Positions 18,559 to 27,563 are shown, counted from the stretch's first letter. The stretch is 64,000 nt of DNA from Streptomyces sp. NBC_01351 (GCF_036237315.1 NZ_CP108356.1:6019501-6083500); one strand, 5' to 3'. Numbers and translations: made by a program. Notes: generated by a model not told the origin, from the sequence alone.

Positions 18559-19266
18559 CTACGGTGGCGGGCGCCGGGCCGGCGCCGTGCGGGAGCGGGA
18601 GGGGGCCGGCCCCCACGTGGCGCGGACCACGCACAGGGCCATGACCGCGGCGATGGCCGCCAGGTGCTCCTTGCCCGCCAGGTTGTTCTTGATCAGCACC
18701 TCGCCGATCATCACGAGGATCACCAGGGCCGCGGTCACGTACGCCCGGTAGCGCCAGCAGACGTAGATCGCGAGCCCCACCACCGCGGCCGAGGGCCCGG
18801 TGTCGTTGACGATCCGGTCGGACACCGGCAGGCCGAAGGGGTGGTCGGGGCCGAGCGCGAGCCCGATCCGCGCGTACGTGGTCCCGGCGAGCGTGGCCAC
18901 GTAACCGATCACCAGCGTGCGCCACCAGCCGATGCAGATCTCCGAGATCCCGAAGACGATCAGGATCTGCGCGAGCGCCCCCCACACCGGCAGGTCCAGG
19001 GCCGGGACGAACAGCGACAGCGGGGTCCGCAGCAGGGCCGGCCACAGCGGGTCGACGGCTTTCACAGAGCCGAGGTTCTGGACGGGCTGGAAGCCCCAGG
19101 AGGTGTTCTGCGCGATCTGGAAGACGGAGGTCAGGGCGACGGCGCCGAGCGTCATCGGGATCGCCCGCCACTTGTCGTGGACGAGCGCGTCCCGGACGGT
19201 CCCGAGCAGGGGCCCCCACTCACGGCTCGCGAACTGCCGGAGCGAGGAGGTGCTCAGCGCTGTCAA
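18559..19266 (-). CDS. Integral membrane protein coupled to the DUF2156 gene
   Basis: 235 residues with about six predicted membrane helices and a basic C-terminal tail. No residue pattern identifies a reaction to me; segments such as WGALAQILIVFGISEICIGW and a rhomboid-like overall layout are visible but no GxSG serine. The start is taken as TTG at 19266, because TTGA overlaps the stop of the upstream gene and no ATG/GTG is nearby. Tight coupling suggests it works with the DUF2156 protein in the membrane. Confidence 0.65.
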   Translation of the reverse strand: MTALSTSSLRQFASREWGPLLGTVRDALVHDKWRAIPMTLGAVALTSVFQIAQNTSWGFQPVQNLGSVKAVDPLWPALLRTPLSLFVPALDLPVWGALAQILIVFGISEICIGWWRTLVIGYVATLAGTTYARIGLALGPDHPFGLPVSDRIVNDTGPSAAVVGLAIYVCWRYRAYVTAALVILVMIGEVLIKNNLAGKEHLAAIAAVMALCVVRATWGPAPSRSRTAPARRPPP

Positions 19267-21131
19267 CGGCGGGTCTCCAGGTGTCTGCGGTGCAGCCACT
19301 TCGGAAGGCCTGGGGCCTCCAGGAAGCCCTCGGCCCGGCCTGCGGCGATGCCGATCCGCAGCAGGTCCGAACTCTTCTCGAAGAGCATGAACCGTGGTTC
19401 CCAGATGGGCCGGTATTTGGCGTTGGCCCGGTAGAGGGACTCGATCTGCCACCAGCGGGAGAAGAAGCTCAGCAGGGAGCGCCACATCCGCAGCACCGGA
19501 CCGGCGCCGAGGCGGGAGCCGCGCTCGAAGACGGAGCGGAACATGGCGAAGTTCAGCGAGACCTGGGTGACCCCGATCTCCTTGGAACGTTCCAGGAGTT
19601 CGATGACCATGAACTCCATCAGGCCGTTCTCGGAGTCCCGGTCGCGGCGCATCAGGTCCAGCGACAGGCCCTTGGGCCCCCACGGCACGAAGGACAGCAC
19701 GGCCCGCAGATCGCCGTTGCCGTCGGTGCACTCCAGCATCACGCACTGGCCGTCGGCGGGATCGCCCAGTCGGCCCAGCGCCATGGAGAAGCCGCGCTCG
19801 GTCGCGCCGTCGCGCCAGTCGTCGGCGCGGCGCAGCAGCTCGTCCATCTCGTCGGCGGGGATGTCGGCGTGGCGGCGGATGCGGACGGTGTACCCGGCCC
19901 GCTTGACCCGGTTGTAGGCCTGGCGGACGGTGCGCATGGCGCGGCCCTCCAGGGTGAACTCGCCCGTTTCGACGATGGCCTCGTCGCCGAGCTCCAGGGC
20001 GTCGAGGCCGTGCCGGGCGTAGATCTGCCCGGCTTCCTCGCTCGCTCCCATCACGGCCGGCACCCAGCCGTGTTCGCGTGCCTCGGCCAGCCAGGGTTCG
20101 ATGGCGCCGGGCCAGGCCTCGGGGTCGCCGATGGGGTCGCCGGAGGCGAGGGAGACCCCGCCGACGACACGGTAGGTGACCGCGGCCTTGCCGGTGGGGG
20201 ACCAGGTGACGGACTTCTCGCGGCGCAGCGCGAAGTACCCCAGGGAGTCCCGGTCGCCCTGCCGGGCGAGGAGTGCGCGCAGCCGCTCCTCGTCCTCCTC
20301 GGTGAGCGGGTCGACGGCGCGGCGCGAGCGGAACGCGGCGAACAGCACGGCGACCAGCAGCAGCATGGACATGACGTTGATGAAGACGTCGACCCAGCCC
20401 GGGGTGCTGATCATGTGGGTGATCTTGGCTTGCGGCTCCAGGGTGATCAGCCGCATCACGCCGTACTGCCAGCGGTCCCAGAAGGTGGCCTCGCCGCTCT
20501 GCGGGGCGGTGTTGGTCGCCCCGACGAGCAGGGCCGCGACCAGCGAGGTGGCCAGCAGCCCGAAGGCGGCGACGGCACTGGCGAGCGCCGGGTTGGAGCG
20601 GTCGCCCTTGGCGTAGAACTCGCGGCGGCCCAGCAGCAGGGCGCCGACGAAGAGCGCGGTCACCGTGAGGGAGACCCAGTTCTGGGCGTGCTCGCGGATC
20701 TCCTCGTACTGGTACAAGGCCTGCGCGAGCAGCAGGGCCAGGAGGCCGCTGAGCCCGAGGTTGAGGATCCAGGAGGCGCGTTTGCGGCGGCCGAGGGTGA
20801 CGGCGAGCAGCAGCGTGAAGAGCCCGGAGGCGAAGCCCGCCGTGAGCATGTACGGGGTGTAGAAGTCGTCGGTGTTGTGGTTGCGCAGGTCCTGCCCGAG
20901 CGAAACCCACACCGCGCTCAGGAAGTTGACGAAGGCGATCGTCCGCAGGTACCAGATCGCGAACGCCGCCCCGCGCCGTGAGCGCGTGTTCCCCCTGTCG
21001 GATCCCTTGTCGCCTGCCTTGTCGGATCCCCTGTCGGTTCCCCTGCCGGCGGGATCGCCGCCGGTCTCTTTCCTGCCGGATGACGGACCGTTCGCCGGTA
21101 CGGCGCCGCGGTCGGTCTCTGCGCTGGTCAA
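19263..21131 (-). CDS. DUF2156 phosphatidylglycerol lysyltransferase-like membrane protein
   Basis: About 622 residues: a charged Gly/Asp/Arg-rich N-terminus, around seven membrane helices (about 55-290), then a cytosolic DUF2156/GNAT-like domain (from about 290, with VTWSPTGKAAVTYRVVGG, AVLSFVPWGPKGLSLDLMRR and NFAMFRSVFERG). This is the architecture of MprF/LysX-type enzymes that transfer an amino acid from aminoacyl-tRNA to phosphatidylglycerol. There is no attached lysyl-tRNA synthetase domain, so it depends on cellular aminoacyl-tRNA; the substrate amino acid is unknown. GGGAGAGG lies just upstream of a TTG at 21131, so I prefer that start over the ATG at 21146. Confidence 0.8.
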   Translation of the reverse strand: MTSAETDRGAVPANGPSSGRKETGGDPAGRGTDRGSDKAGDKGSDRGNTRSRRGAAFAIWYLRTIAFVNFLSAVWVSLGQDLRNHNTDDFYTPYMLTAGFASGLFTLLLAVTLGRRKRASWILNLGLSGLLALLLAQALYQYEEIREHAQNWVSLTVTALFVGALLLGRREFYAKGDRSNPALASAVAAFGLLATSLVAALLVGATNTAPQSGEATFWDRWQYGVMRLITLEPQAKITHMISTPGWVDVFINVMSMLLLVAVLFAAFRSRRAVDPLTEEDEERLRALLARQGDRDSLGYFALRREKSVTWSPTGKAAVTYRVVGGVSLASGDPIGDPEAWPGAIEPWLAEAREHGWVPAVMGASEEAGQIYARHGLDALELGDEAIVETGEFTLEGRAMRTVRQAYNRVKRAGYTVRIRRHADIPADEMDELLRRADDWRDGATERGFSMALGRLGDPADGQCVMLECTDGNGDLRAVLSFVPWGPKGLSLDLMRRDRDSENGLMEFMVIELLERSKEIGVTQVSLNFAMFRSVFERGSRLGAGPVLRMWRSLLSFFSRWWQIESLYRANAKYRPIWEPRFMLFEKSSDLLRIGIAAGRAEGFLEAPGLPKWLHRRHLETRR

Positions 21132-21230
21132 ACGGACCTCTCCCATAAAAACCGATCATATGGGGCGTTACCGTCCAAAAGTGGGCGGCTCCGGGGTCGC
21201 GGCCTGGTCAGGACCGCGAACCCCGGCGGC

Positions 21231-22295
21231 TCATTCCGTCGGCTCCTGCGCCGCCCGCTCAGGGAGCTCCGCCGCGAGGGCGGCGGCGGCCTGGACGAGG
21301 GGCAGAGCCAGCAAAGCCCCGGTACCTTCGCCCACAGTGACGCCGTGGTCGAGCAGAGGGTTGAGCGCCATCCGGTCCAGGGCCTTCGCCTGGCCCGGCT
21401 CGCCGCTCGCCTGACCGGCCAGCCACCAGTCGGGAGCCCGGAACGCGGCCCGCTGGGCCACCAGCCCGCAGGCCGCCGAGACGACTCCGTCGAGGATGAC
21501 CGGCGTACGCCGGACCGCGCACTGGAGCAGGAAACCGGTGATGGCGGCTAGGTCGGCGCCGCCGACCGCCGCGAGCAGCGCGACCTGGTCGCCGAGGACC
21601 GGGCGGGCCCGGCGCAGGGAGTCGCGGATCGCCGCGCACTTGCGCATCCAGGCCAGGTCGTCGATGGGCAGCCCGCCGCGACCGGTGACCACGGAGGCGT
21701 CCGTACCGCACAGCGCCGCGACGAGGGTGGCGGCGACCGTGGTCCCGCCGACGCTCAGGTCCCCGAGCACGACCAGATCCGTACCGGAGTCGGCCTCCTC
21801 GTCGGCGATCCGCATCCCGAGACGCAGCGCCGCCTCGGCCTCCTCGGCCGTCAGCGCGTCCTCCACGTCGATCCGGCCGCTGCCGCGCCGCACCCGGTGG
21901 CGGACCACGTCCTCGGGCAGCAGCTCCGGGTCGCAGTCGAGCCCCGCGTCGACGATCCGGACGCCGGCCCCGAGCCGGCCGGCCAGGACGGCGATCGGGC
22001 TGGTCCCGTCGAGCACGCCCCGCACCAGCTCGTGGGCGGTGCCGGCGGCCCGGGCGGAGACCCCCTCGGAGGCGATCCCATGGTCGGCGGCAAACAGCAC
22101 CACGCGCGGGCGCTCGATCGGCTTGACCGGCACCTGCCCCTGCGCGGCGGCCAGCCACTCGGCGAGCTCGTCGAGCCGGCCCAGCGCGCCGGGCGGCACG
22201 GCGAGGCGCTCACGGCGTTCCTCGGCATCACGCCGGACGCCCCCGTCGGGGCGCTCGATCAGATCGGAGAAGTCGTCGAGATTCAGCGTGCTCAT
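21231..22295 (-). CDS. cobT: Nicotinate-nucleotide--dimethylbenzimidazole phosphoribosyltransferase
   Basis: 354 residues, standard length. Makes alpha-ribazole phosphate, the lower ligand of cobalamin, from dimethylbenzimidazole and nicotinate mononucleotide. Visible family segments are PPGALGRLDELAEWLA, VVLFAADHGIASEGVSA, VVLGDLSVGGTT and the catalytic-Glu loop VTVGEGTGALLALPL near the C-terminus. Same strand as the EamA gene and cobU upstream (32- and 24-base gaps), so the three probably form one transcript: cobU, EamA, cobT. Confidence 0.95.
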   Translation of the reverse strand: MSTLNLDDFSDLIERPDGGVRRDAEERRERLAVPPGALGRLDELAEWLAAAQGQVPVKPIERPRVVLFAADHGIASEGVSARAAGTAHELVRGVLDGTSPIAVLAGRLGAGVRIVDAGLDCDPELLPEDVVRHRVRRGSGRIDVEDALTAEEAEAALRLGMRIADEEADSGTDLVVLGDLSVGGTTVAATLVAALCGTDASVVTGRGGLPIDDLAWMRKCAAIRDSLRRARPVLGDQVALLAAVGGADLAAITGFLLQCAVRRTPVILDGVVSAACGLVAQRAAFRAPDWWLAGQASGEPGQAKALDRMALNPLLDHGVTVGEGTGALLALPLVQAAAALAAELPERAAQEPTE

Positions 22296-22327
22296 CTGCC
22301 AGAGAGTACAGCCGGTGAGGCTCTCCC

Positions 22328-23245
22328 TCAGGTCCCGTCCCGGGTCCGGTCCGGGGGCCGCTGCGGCCTTCCCGGCCGCAGCGCTCCGAGGTGCACCCCG
22401 AGCAGCACCAGCGGGGCGCCCAGCAGCAGACCCGCCGTCAACTCCTCGTCGTCCAGCAGGCCGGAGAGCACGATCGTCACCACCGGGATGACGACGAACA
22501 CGTACGCCGCGCGCGAGGCGCCCCAGCGGCGCACCACCACCAGATAGAGGACGAAGGTCAGCACCGACCCGGCCACCACCAGGTACCCCAGCGCCCACCA
22601 GGTCGCCGGCCGCTCCGGCAGCCGCCAGGTGTCCCCGGCGGCGAACGAGCCGGCGAGCAGCAGCGCAGCCGCGGTGCTCATGCCGACCGCGTTCATCGTC
22701 ACCGGATGGACCGGGGGCAGCCGGTGCACGAGCACGGTCGCCTCGGCGAAGGACAGCACGGCGCCCAGCATCGCCAGCAGCGACAGCACCGGCACCCCGC
22801 CCTGCAGCGGCGCGTGCGAGGCCAGCGCCACCCCGGCGGCCGCCACGAGGGTGCCCGCCAGCGCGGGCCCGCGGAAGGGCTCCTGACGCTGCGCCACCAC
22901 CAGCAGCAGCGCGACCAGCGGAACCAGGGCCAGCAGGGTCTGGCCCAGCCCGGCCTGGACCCGTACGAGCGCGTAGTAGGCCAGCGCGAAGGTCACCCCG
23001 AAGTTGAGCACCCCGTAGAGCACCGCCCCGGCCAGCGCCCGCCCGCGGGGCATCGGCAGGCGCATCACGGCCATCACGGCGAGGAGCACCACGGCCGCCG
23101 CGCCGAAGCGCACCGCGGCGCCCCACAGCGGGTCCAGCTCGCGGTTGCTGAACCGGACCCCGACCGCGTTGCCGCCGCCGAACAGACAGCACGCGGCGAA
23201 GGCTGCGAGCCCGGCCCGCTCGGCGGTCGTCCTCGACGCGTCCAC
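22328..23245 (-). CDS. EamA/DMT-family transporter
   Basis: 305 residues with about ten membrane helices in two five-helix repeats, each beginning in the EamA style (LFGGGNAVGVRFSNRE; LLAMLGAVLSFAEATVLVHR). Drug/metabolite-type exporters of this family have varied substrates. It sits between cobU and cobT, so a cobalamin precursor is a possible cargo, but that is context only. Start is GTG at 23245. Confidence 0.88.
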   Translation of the reverse strand: MDASRTTAERAGLAAFAACCLFGGGNAVGVRFSNRELDPLWGAAVRFGAAAVVLLAVMAVMRLPMPRGRALAGAVLYGVLNFGVTFALAYYALVRVQAGLGQTLLALVPLVALLLVVAQRQEPFRGPALAGTLVAAAGVALASHAPLQGGVPVLSLLAMLGAVLSFAEATVLVHRLPPVHPVTMNAVGMSTAAALLLAGSFAAGDTWRLPERPATWWALGYLVVAGSVLTFVLYLVVVRRWGASRAAYVFVVIPVVTIVLSGLLDDEELTAGLLLGAPLVLLGVHLGALRPGRPQRPPDRTRDGT

Positions 23246-23269
23246 GGGATCACCCCGCCCGTTTTCCGG

Positions 23270-24475
23270 CTAGTTCTTGAGCACGATCGCCTGGCCGGCG
23301 ACGACGAGCAGTACGTGCTCGCACTCGCCCGCGACGGTGGCGTTCAGCCGGCCCAGCTCGTCGCGGAAACGGCGGCCCGAAGCGGTCGCGGGGACCACGC
23401 CCCCACCCACCTCGTTGCTGACCAGCACCACCCGGCGACGGGTCGCGCGGACCGCCGCCACCAGCTCCGCGGTCCGCTCGCGCAGGTCCTTCTGCCCGGT
23501 CGCGGCCCAGACCGCGTCGTCCCAGGCACCGGCCCGGTCCATCGCGTCGGTGAGCCAGAGCGCCAGGCAGTCGACGAGCAGCGGAGCGCCGGGCTCCGCG
23601 AGCAGCGGCGCGAGTTCGCACGTCTCCAGCGTGCGCCAGCTGCCCGGCCGGCGCTCGCGGTGCAGCCCGACCCGCTGGGCCCACTCCGCGTCCCCGTCCC
23701 GGGTGCCGCCGGTGGCCACGTAGACCACCTCGGGGAAGGACTCCAGCCGTCGCTCGGCCTCCAGGGACTTGCCGGAGCGGGCCCCGCCCAGCACCAGGGT
23801 CCGGCGCGGCAGGTCCGGCACCGAGTGGTACTCCCCGACGATCACGGTGGTCCCGTCCCGCACGGCCCGGGCCCCGGCGGCCGCGCACCTGCGCTCCAGC
23901 TCCGGGCCCGGCGGGGTGTCGTGGTCCAGGTGGACGGCGATCACGTCCGTGGCCGGGCCCACCGCACCGCTCGCCCGCAGCCGGGCCAGGGCCTCGGGCC
24001 GGCCCAGCACGTCGGCGAGCACCATGTCGTACGGCCGCTGGCCCCGCTTCCCGTTCGTCCCCGCGGGCGCCCCGCCGGGCGGCAGGTACAGCAGCCGGCC
24101 GCCGTCCGGGCCCGTCACCTCGTACCCGGTGCCCGGCGCGTCCATCGGCACCGCCCGCACCCGGTGCCCCGAGATCACCGACAGCTCCCGCCCGTCCGGC
24201 ACCCGCCCCGCTGCGGGCAGCCCGGGCGGCAGCTCGACGGCGGGCCCGTCGTGCGGGTGGGTCAGCAGGACCTGCCGTACGCCGGCCAGCGAATGCCCGG
24301 CCCGGGCACCGGCCAGCACCGCCCCGGGGGTCAGGTCGAGCAGCAGCGCCCCGTCGACGAGTACGGCCGTGGCGGCCCGGGAGCGGGTGCCTACGGATAC
24401 CGCGCAGGTCGCGCAGGGGCAGCCGGGGCGGGGCAGGCCCTGGGGTGTGCCGGTGCCGAGCAGAGTGAGTTCCAC
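23270..24475 (-). CDS. cobU: Adenosylcobinamide kinase/guanylyltransferase with N-terminal MBL-like domain
   Basis: 401 residues, about twice the length of a plain CobU. The C-terminal domain (about 225-401) is CobU: P-loop GGARSGKS at 230-237 and the guanylylated-His region HRERRPGSW; it phosphorylates adenosylcobinamide and converts it to the GDP form. The N-terminal domain (1-215) resembles a metallo-beta-lactamase/PhnP-type fold (LGTGTPQGLPRPGCPCATC), but the metal motif reads THPHDGPA instead of HxHxDH, so it is probably not a normal hydrolase. GTG at 24475 has GGGAGG eight bases upstream. First gene of the cobU-EamA-cobT run. Confidence 0.92.
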   Translation of the reverse strand: MELTLLGTGTPQGLPRPGCPCATCAVSVGTRSRAATAVLVDGALLLDLTPGAVLAGARAGHSLAGVRQVLLTHPHDGPAVELPPGLPAAGRVPDGRELSVISGHRVRAVPMDAPGTGYEVTGPDGGRLLYLPPGGAPAGTNGKRGQRPYDMVLADVLGRPEALARLRASGAVGPATDVIAVHLDHDTPPGPELERRCAAAGARAVRDGTTVIVGEYHSVPDLPRRTLVLGGARSGKSLEAERRLESFPEVVYVATGGTRDGDAEWAQRVGLHRERRPGSWRTLETCELAPLLAEPGAPLLVDCLALWLTDAMDRAGAWDDAVWAATGQKDLRERTAELVAAVRATRRRVVLVSNEVGGGVVPATASGRRFRDELGRLNATVAGECEHVLLVVAGQAIVLKN

Positions 24476-24566
24476 AGGATGATCCTCCCGCGTCGCCGAG
24501 ACTGGTGCGCGCCCGGTTACTCTGCGGGCACACTCAAGGACAGACGGACGAGCAACGGAGGCGGAC

Positions 24567-24779
24567 ATGGCGTGGACGTGGCGGTTCGAGAAGGCCGACG
24601 GCACGGAGACGGCCCCGGCCGTGGTGCCGGAGGAGTTCACCACGCAGGGGGACGCGGAGTCCTGGATCGGTGAGGTCTGGAAGGAGCTGCTGGAAGGCGG
24701 CGCCGAGCAGGTGAAACTGTCGGACGACAACGGCGTGCAGCTCTACACGATGAGCCTGCGCGAAGCCCTTGACGCGTAG
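24567..24779 (+). CDS. Small conserved hypothetical protein
   Basis: 70 residues, acidic, starting MAWTWRFEKADGTET with a clear GGAGG ribosome-binding site. It has codon use typical of a real gene and a helix (GDAESWIGEVWKELLEGG) reminiscent of small Streptomyces proteins of unknown function. It stands alone, divergent from cobU. I can assign no function. Confidence 0.8.
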   Translation: MAWTWRFEKADGTETAPAVVPEEFTTQGDAESWIGEVWKELLEGGAEQVKLSDDNGVQLYTMSLREALDA

Positions 24780-24799
24780 CGTCTGACCCCGAGCACTCT

Positions 24800-24900
24800 C
24801 AGCCCCTCCGGCGTTTGAGGAGTGGGGTTCCCCCCGGACGGAGTCTGGTGGGGGCACCTCCCAGCGGTAGCTGGGGGGAGGGTCCGGGGCGGAGCCCCGG
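24800..24900. repeat. Composite intergenic repeat in the 24780-25108 gap
   Basis: The gap of 329 bases holds no gene. It carries a CCGGCGTTTGAGG arm (24800-24820), copy 3 of the GGCACCTCCCAGCGGTAGC repeat (24850-24880) and the palindrome CCGGGGCGGAGCCCCGG (24884-24900), followed near 24920 by GGCTCCGCGCAGCGG. The same components recur in the gap at 17.1-17.3 kb. Confidence 0.7.
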
Positions 24901-25008
24901 TTCGGGAAGGGGCGGGGTGGGGGGAGGCTCCGCGCAGCGGCCCCGCCCCGCGCCGCCCGGCACCTGGCGGGTTCCGCCGTGGCCGTGCGCGCGCCGGGGC
25001 GTCTCCTC

Positions 25009-25063
25009 GGGCGTCGAACGGTTCCAGGGGTCGGTGGGCCGAGCGGGGTTGCGTTCGACGCCC
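25009..25063 (-). repeat. 12-base inverted repeat downstream of the methyltransferase
   Basis: GGGCGTCGAACG (25009-25020) and its exact reverse complement (25052-25063) flank 31 bases, just past the methyltransferase stop at 25109. It could serve as that gene's terminator. Confidence 0.45.
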
Positions 25064-25108
25064 TGCGGGGACCCCCCGACACACACCCGACCCCGCCGGA
25101 GCGGGCAG

Positions 25109-25894
25109 CTATCCCCGGACGCCGCAGAGGTGGAGGAGGGCCGCCACGCCCCGGTAGGGGTCGGTGCGGCCCGCGCGGTCCTCGGCGGAGAGGAGACGTT
25201 CAAGCTCTTCGTCCGGCGGCAGGCTCTCGCCCGCCTCGGTGCCGTCGGTGAAGACGCGTACCCCGTACCAGGAGTGGAGGGGCGCCCCGATGCCGGAGAG
25301 GGTGGCCGTCAGGCCGGCGAGGCGGTCGGCGCGGACGTCCAGGCCGAGGCGGTTCGTGTAGTCGGTGCTGTCGAAGGCGGCCAGCGCGCCCTTCCAGTCG
25401 CCGTCCAGCCCCGGCCGCATGGCGAGCGCGTCGCCGTTGCGCACGAGGAGGGAGAGGAGGCCTCCGGGGGCGAGCATGCGGGCCAGCCCGGCGAGCATGG
25501 CGTCCGGCTCGGGCACGTACATCAGCACCCCGTGGCACAGCACCACGTCGAAGCTGCCCGGCAGGAAGTGCGCGCCGGTCTCGCGGCCGTCGCCCTCCAT
25601 GAGCCGGACCCGGTCCTGGATTCCGGCGGGCTCCTGCCGGAGTGCTTCGCGGGCGACGGCGAGCATGCCGGGGTCCTGCTCCAGGCCGGTCACCTTGTGT
25701 CCGGCGCGGGCGAGGCGCAGGGCCTGCGTGCCCTGGCCCATGCCCACGTCGAGGACGCGCAGCCGCTGCCCGACCGGGAAGCGCTGCGCGATCTGTTCGT
25801 CGACCTGCCGGCCCACGAGTTCCTGGCGGACGGCATTGCGCAGTCCGCCCAGGCCCTCCAGCCAGAGCCGGGCGCCCTCGGAAAATCCGCTCAG
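25109..25894 (-). CDS. Class I SAM-dependent methyltransferase
   Basis: About 261 residues. The SAM-binding motif I is VLDVGMGQGTQALRLA, motif II-like GLEQDPGMLAVAREAL follows, and FDVVLCHGVLMYVPEPD is motif IV; the chain is a Rossmann-fold methyltransferase, resembling CmoM/UbiE types, with unknown substrate. The natural N-terminus (SGFSEGARLWLEGLGG) falls on a CTG at 25894 that overlaps the TGA of the upstream DUF3043 gene; no ATG or GTG is well placed, so the start is uncertain. Co-transcription with the DUF3043 gene is very likely. Confidence 0.85.
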   Translation of the reverse strand: MSGFSEGARLWLEGLGGLRNAVRQELVGRQVDEQIAQRFPVGQRLRVLDVGMGQGTQALRLARAGHKVTGLEQDPGMLAVAREALRQEPAGIQDRVRLMEGDGRETGAHFLPGSFDVVLCHGVLMYVPEPDAMLAGLARMLAPGGLLSLLVRNGDALAMRPGLDGDWKGALAAFDSTDYTNRLGLDVRADRLAGLTATLSGIGAPLHSWYGVRVFTDGTEAGESLPPDEELERLLSAEDRAGRTDPYRGVAALLHLCGVRG

Positions 25895-26490
25895 GGCCGT
25901 TCCCCGCGCTTGACCTGGGGCTTCGGCAGGCGGAGCCGGCGCATCTGGAGCGTGCGCATGAGCCCGTACGCGACGGCGCCGCGGCGCGGCTCGTTCGCGA
26001 AGCGCTCGTTCAGCACCTTGCGCAGGCGGAACACCAGGCCGATGGAGTCGACGATGATCAGGGCGATCACGCCGAGCCACAGCAGCAGGGCGATGTTCTG
26101 GATCGCAGGCTGACGGACCATGCTCAGCACCAGGATGATCACTGCCAGGGGCAGGAACATCTCGGCGACCGAGAAGCGGGAGTCCACGTAGTCGCGGACG
26201 AACCTGCGGACGGGGCCCTTGTCACGTGCGGGCAGGTAACGCTCGTCGCCACTGGCCAGCGCTTCGCGCTGCTTGGCCATTTCCACGCGACGGCGCTCAC
26301 GGGCTCGCTTGGCATCCTCCTTGCGGTTGCCGGTCGAGGCCACCACGGCCTTGCGCTGCGACTGGGCCACAGCACGCTTCGGCGTAGGGCGGCCCTTCGG
26401 GGCCTGCGGGTCACGGGGCTGCGAGAGGTCGGCGCTCACCTTGTCGGTGGCGGCGGCCTTCTCTTCCTTGGAGGAGCGGCTACCAAACAC
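25891..26490 (-). CDS. DUF3043 membrane protein
   Basis: 199 residues. A charged, Lys/Arg-rich N-terminal half (to about 105) is followed by two membrane helices (about 110-130 and 138-158) and a basic tail (LRKVLNERFANEPRR). This is the actinobacterial DUF3043 family of unknown function. The GTG at 26490 gives VFGSRSSKEEKAAA. It is divergent from pspA and overlaps the methyltransferase downstream. Confidence 0.88.
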   Translation of the reverse strand: MFGSRSSKEEKAAATDKVSADLSQPRDPQAPKGRPTPKRAVAQSQRKAVVASTGNRKEDAKRARERRRVEMAKQREALASGDERYLPARDKGPVRRFVRDYVDSRFSVAEMFLPLAVIILVLSMVRQPAIQNIALLLWLGVIALIIVDSIGLVFRLRKVLNERFANEPRRGAVAYGLMRTLQMRRLRLPKPQVKRGERP

Positions 26491-26756
26491 AAACCCAACC
26501 CTACGTGGTCGAGCGCATGGGCCCCACCCCGGCGGGGAACGATCCGGCAACGGCGGGCGTCTTCCCCAGTACGGGGCTCGTCGGAGGCCCGTCGGGGGCA
26601 CACCTACTCCTTACGCCTGATACGGCGGGGACGGAGTCGTCCTGGAGGAGGAGCGCATCCGTACTCGAACAGTGCGGTAATGGAGACAGGCCCCGTACTG
26701 TGGGTCTTGTTGGTGACCTGGAGCACAGTCCGTCTAGAAGGGGGCGCGCGAAGCCC

Positions 26757-27551
26757 ATGAGCGGTGTCATGAAGCGTATGGGGATGATCTTCCGCGCGAA
26801 GGCGAACAAGGCCCTTGACCGGGCCGAGGACCCGCGCGAGACCCTCGACTACTCGTACCAGAAGCAGCTGGAGCTGCTTCAGAAGGTGCGTCGCGGTGTC
26901 GCCGACGTGGCGACGTCCCGCAAGCGGCTCGAACTGCAGCTGAACCAGTTGCAGGCGCAGTCCGCCAAGCTGGAGGACCAGGGCCGCAAGGCCCTCGCCC
27001 TCGGTCGCGAGGACCTGGCCCGCGAGGCCCTGTCCCGTCGCGCCTCGCTCCAGCAGCAGGTCAGCGACCTGGAGGTGCAGCACCAGACCCTGCAGGGCGA
27101 GGAGGAGAAGCTGACCCTCGCCTCCCAGCGCCTTCAGGCCAAGGTGGACGCCTTCCGGACAAAGAAGGAGACCATCAAGGCCACCTACACCGCGGCCCAG
27201 GCGCAGACCCGGATCGCGGAGTCCTTCTCCGGCATCTCCGAGGAGATGAGCGACGTCGGTCTGGCCATCCAGCGGGCCGAGGACAAGACCGCCCAGCTCC
27301 AGGCCCGCGCCGGCGCGATCGACGAGCTGCTGGCCTCCGGCGCGCTCGACGACCAGAGCGGGCTCGGCTCGAAGGACGACATCCAGGCCGAACTGGACCG
27401 CCTGTCGGGCGGTACGGACGTCGAGCTGGAGCTCCAGCGGATGAAGGCGGAGCTGGCGGGCGGCCCGTCCGCCCAGCAGCAGGCCATCGAGGGCGGCGCC
27501 CAGGGCACCGCCCAGCAGCCGCAGGGCCAGCACCGGTTCGACAAGCAGTAG
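26757..27551 (+). CDS. pspA: Phage shock protein A / IM30 family
   Basis: 264 residues, almost entirely helical coiled coil. The start MSGVMKRMGMIFRAKANKALD is an amphipathic membrane-binding helix, then EDPRETLDYSYQKQLELLQKVRRGVADV as in PspA/Vipp1. The protein binds and stabilises stressed cytoplasmic membrane, forming ESCRT-III-like assemblies. The C-terminus is Gln/Gly-rich. ATG at 26757 follows AAGGGGG; a second ATG 12 bases later is possible. Followed after 12 bases by the PspAA gene. Confidence 0.94.
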   Translation: MSGVMKRMGMIFRAKANKALDRAEDPRETLDYSYQKQLELLQKVRRGVADVATSRKRLELQLNQLQAQSAKLEDQGRKALALGREDLAREALSRRASLQQQVSDLEVQHQTLQGEEEKLTLASQRLQAKVDAFRTKKETIKATYTAAQAQTRIAESFSGISEEMSDVGLAIQRAEDKTAQLQARAGAIDELLASGALDDQSGLGSKDDIQAELDRLSGGTDVELELQRMKAELAGGPSAQQQAIEGGAQGTAQQPQGQHRFDKQ

Positions 27552-27563
27552 GACGGGGCCGTC

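Noticed and set aside
17294..19219. Extension of the histidine kinase to 641 residues
   Set aside because: The upstream part is out of frame with, and overlaps, the membrane protein gene; the kinase family N-terminus begins near 18493.
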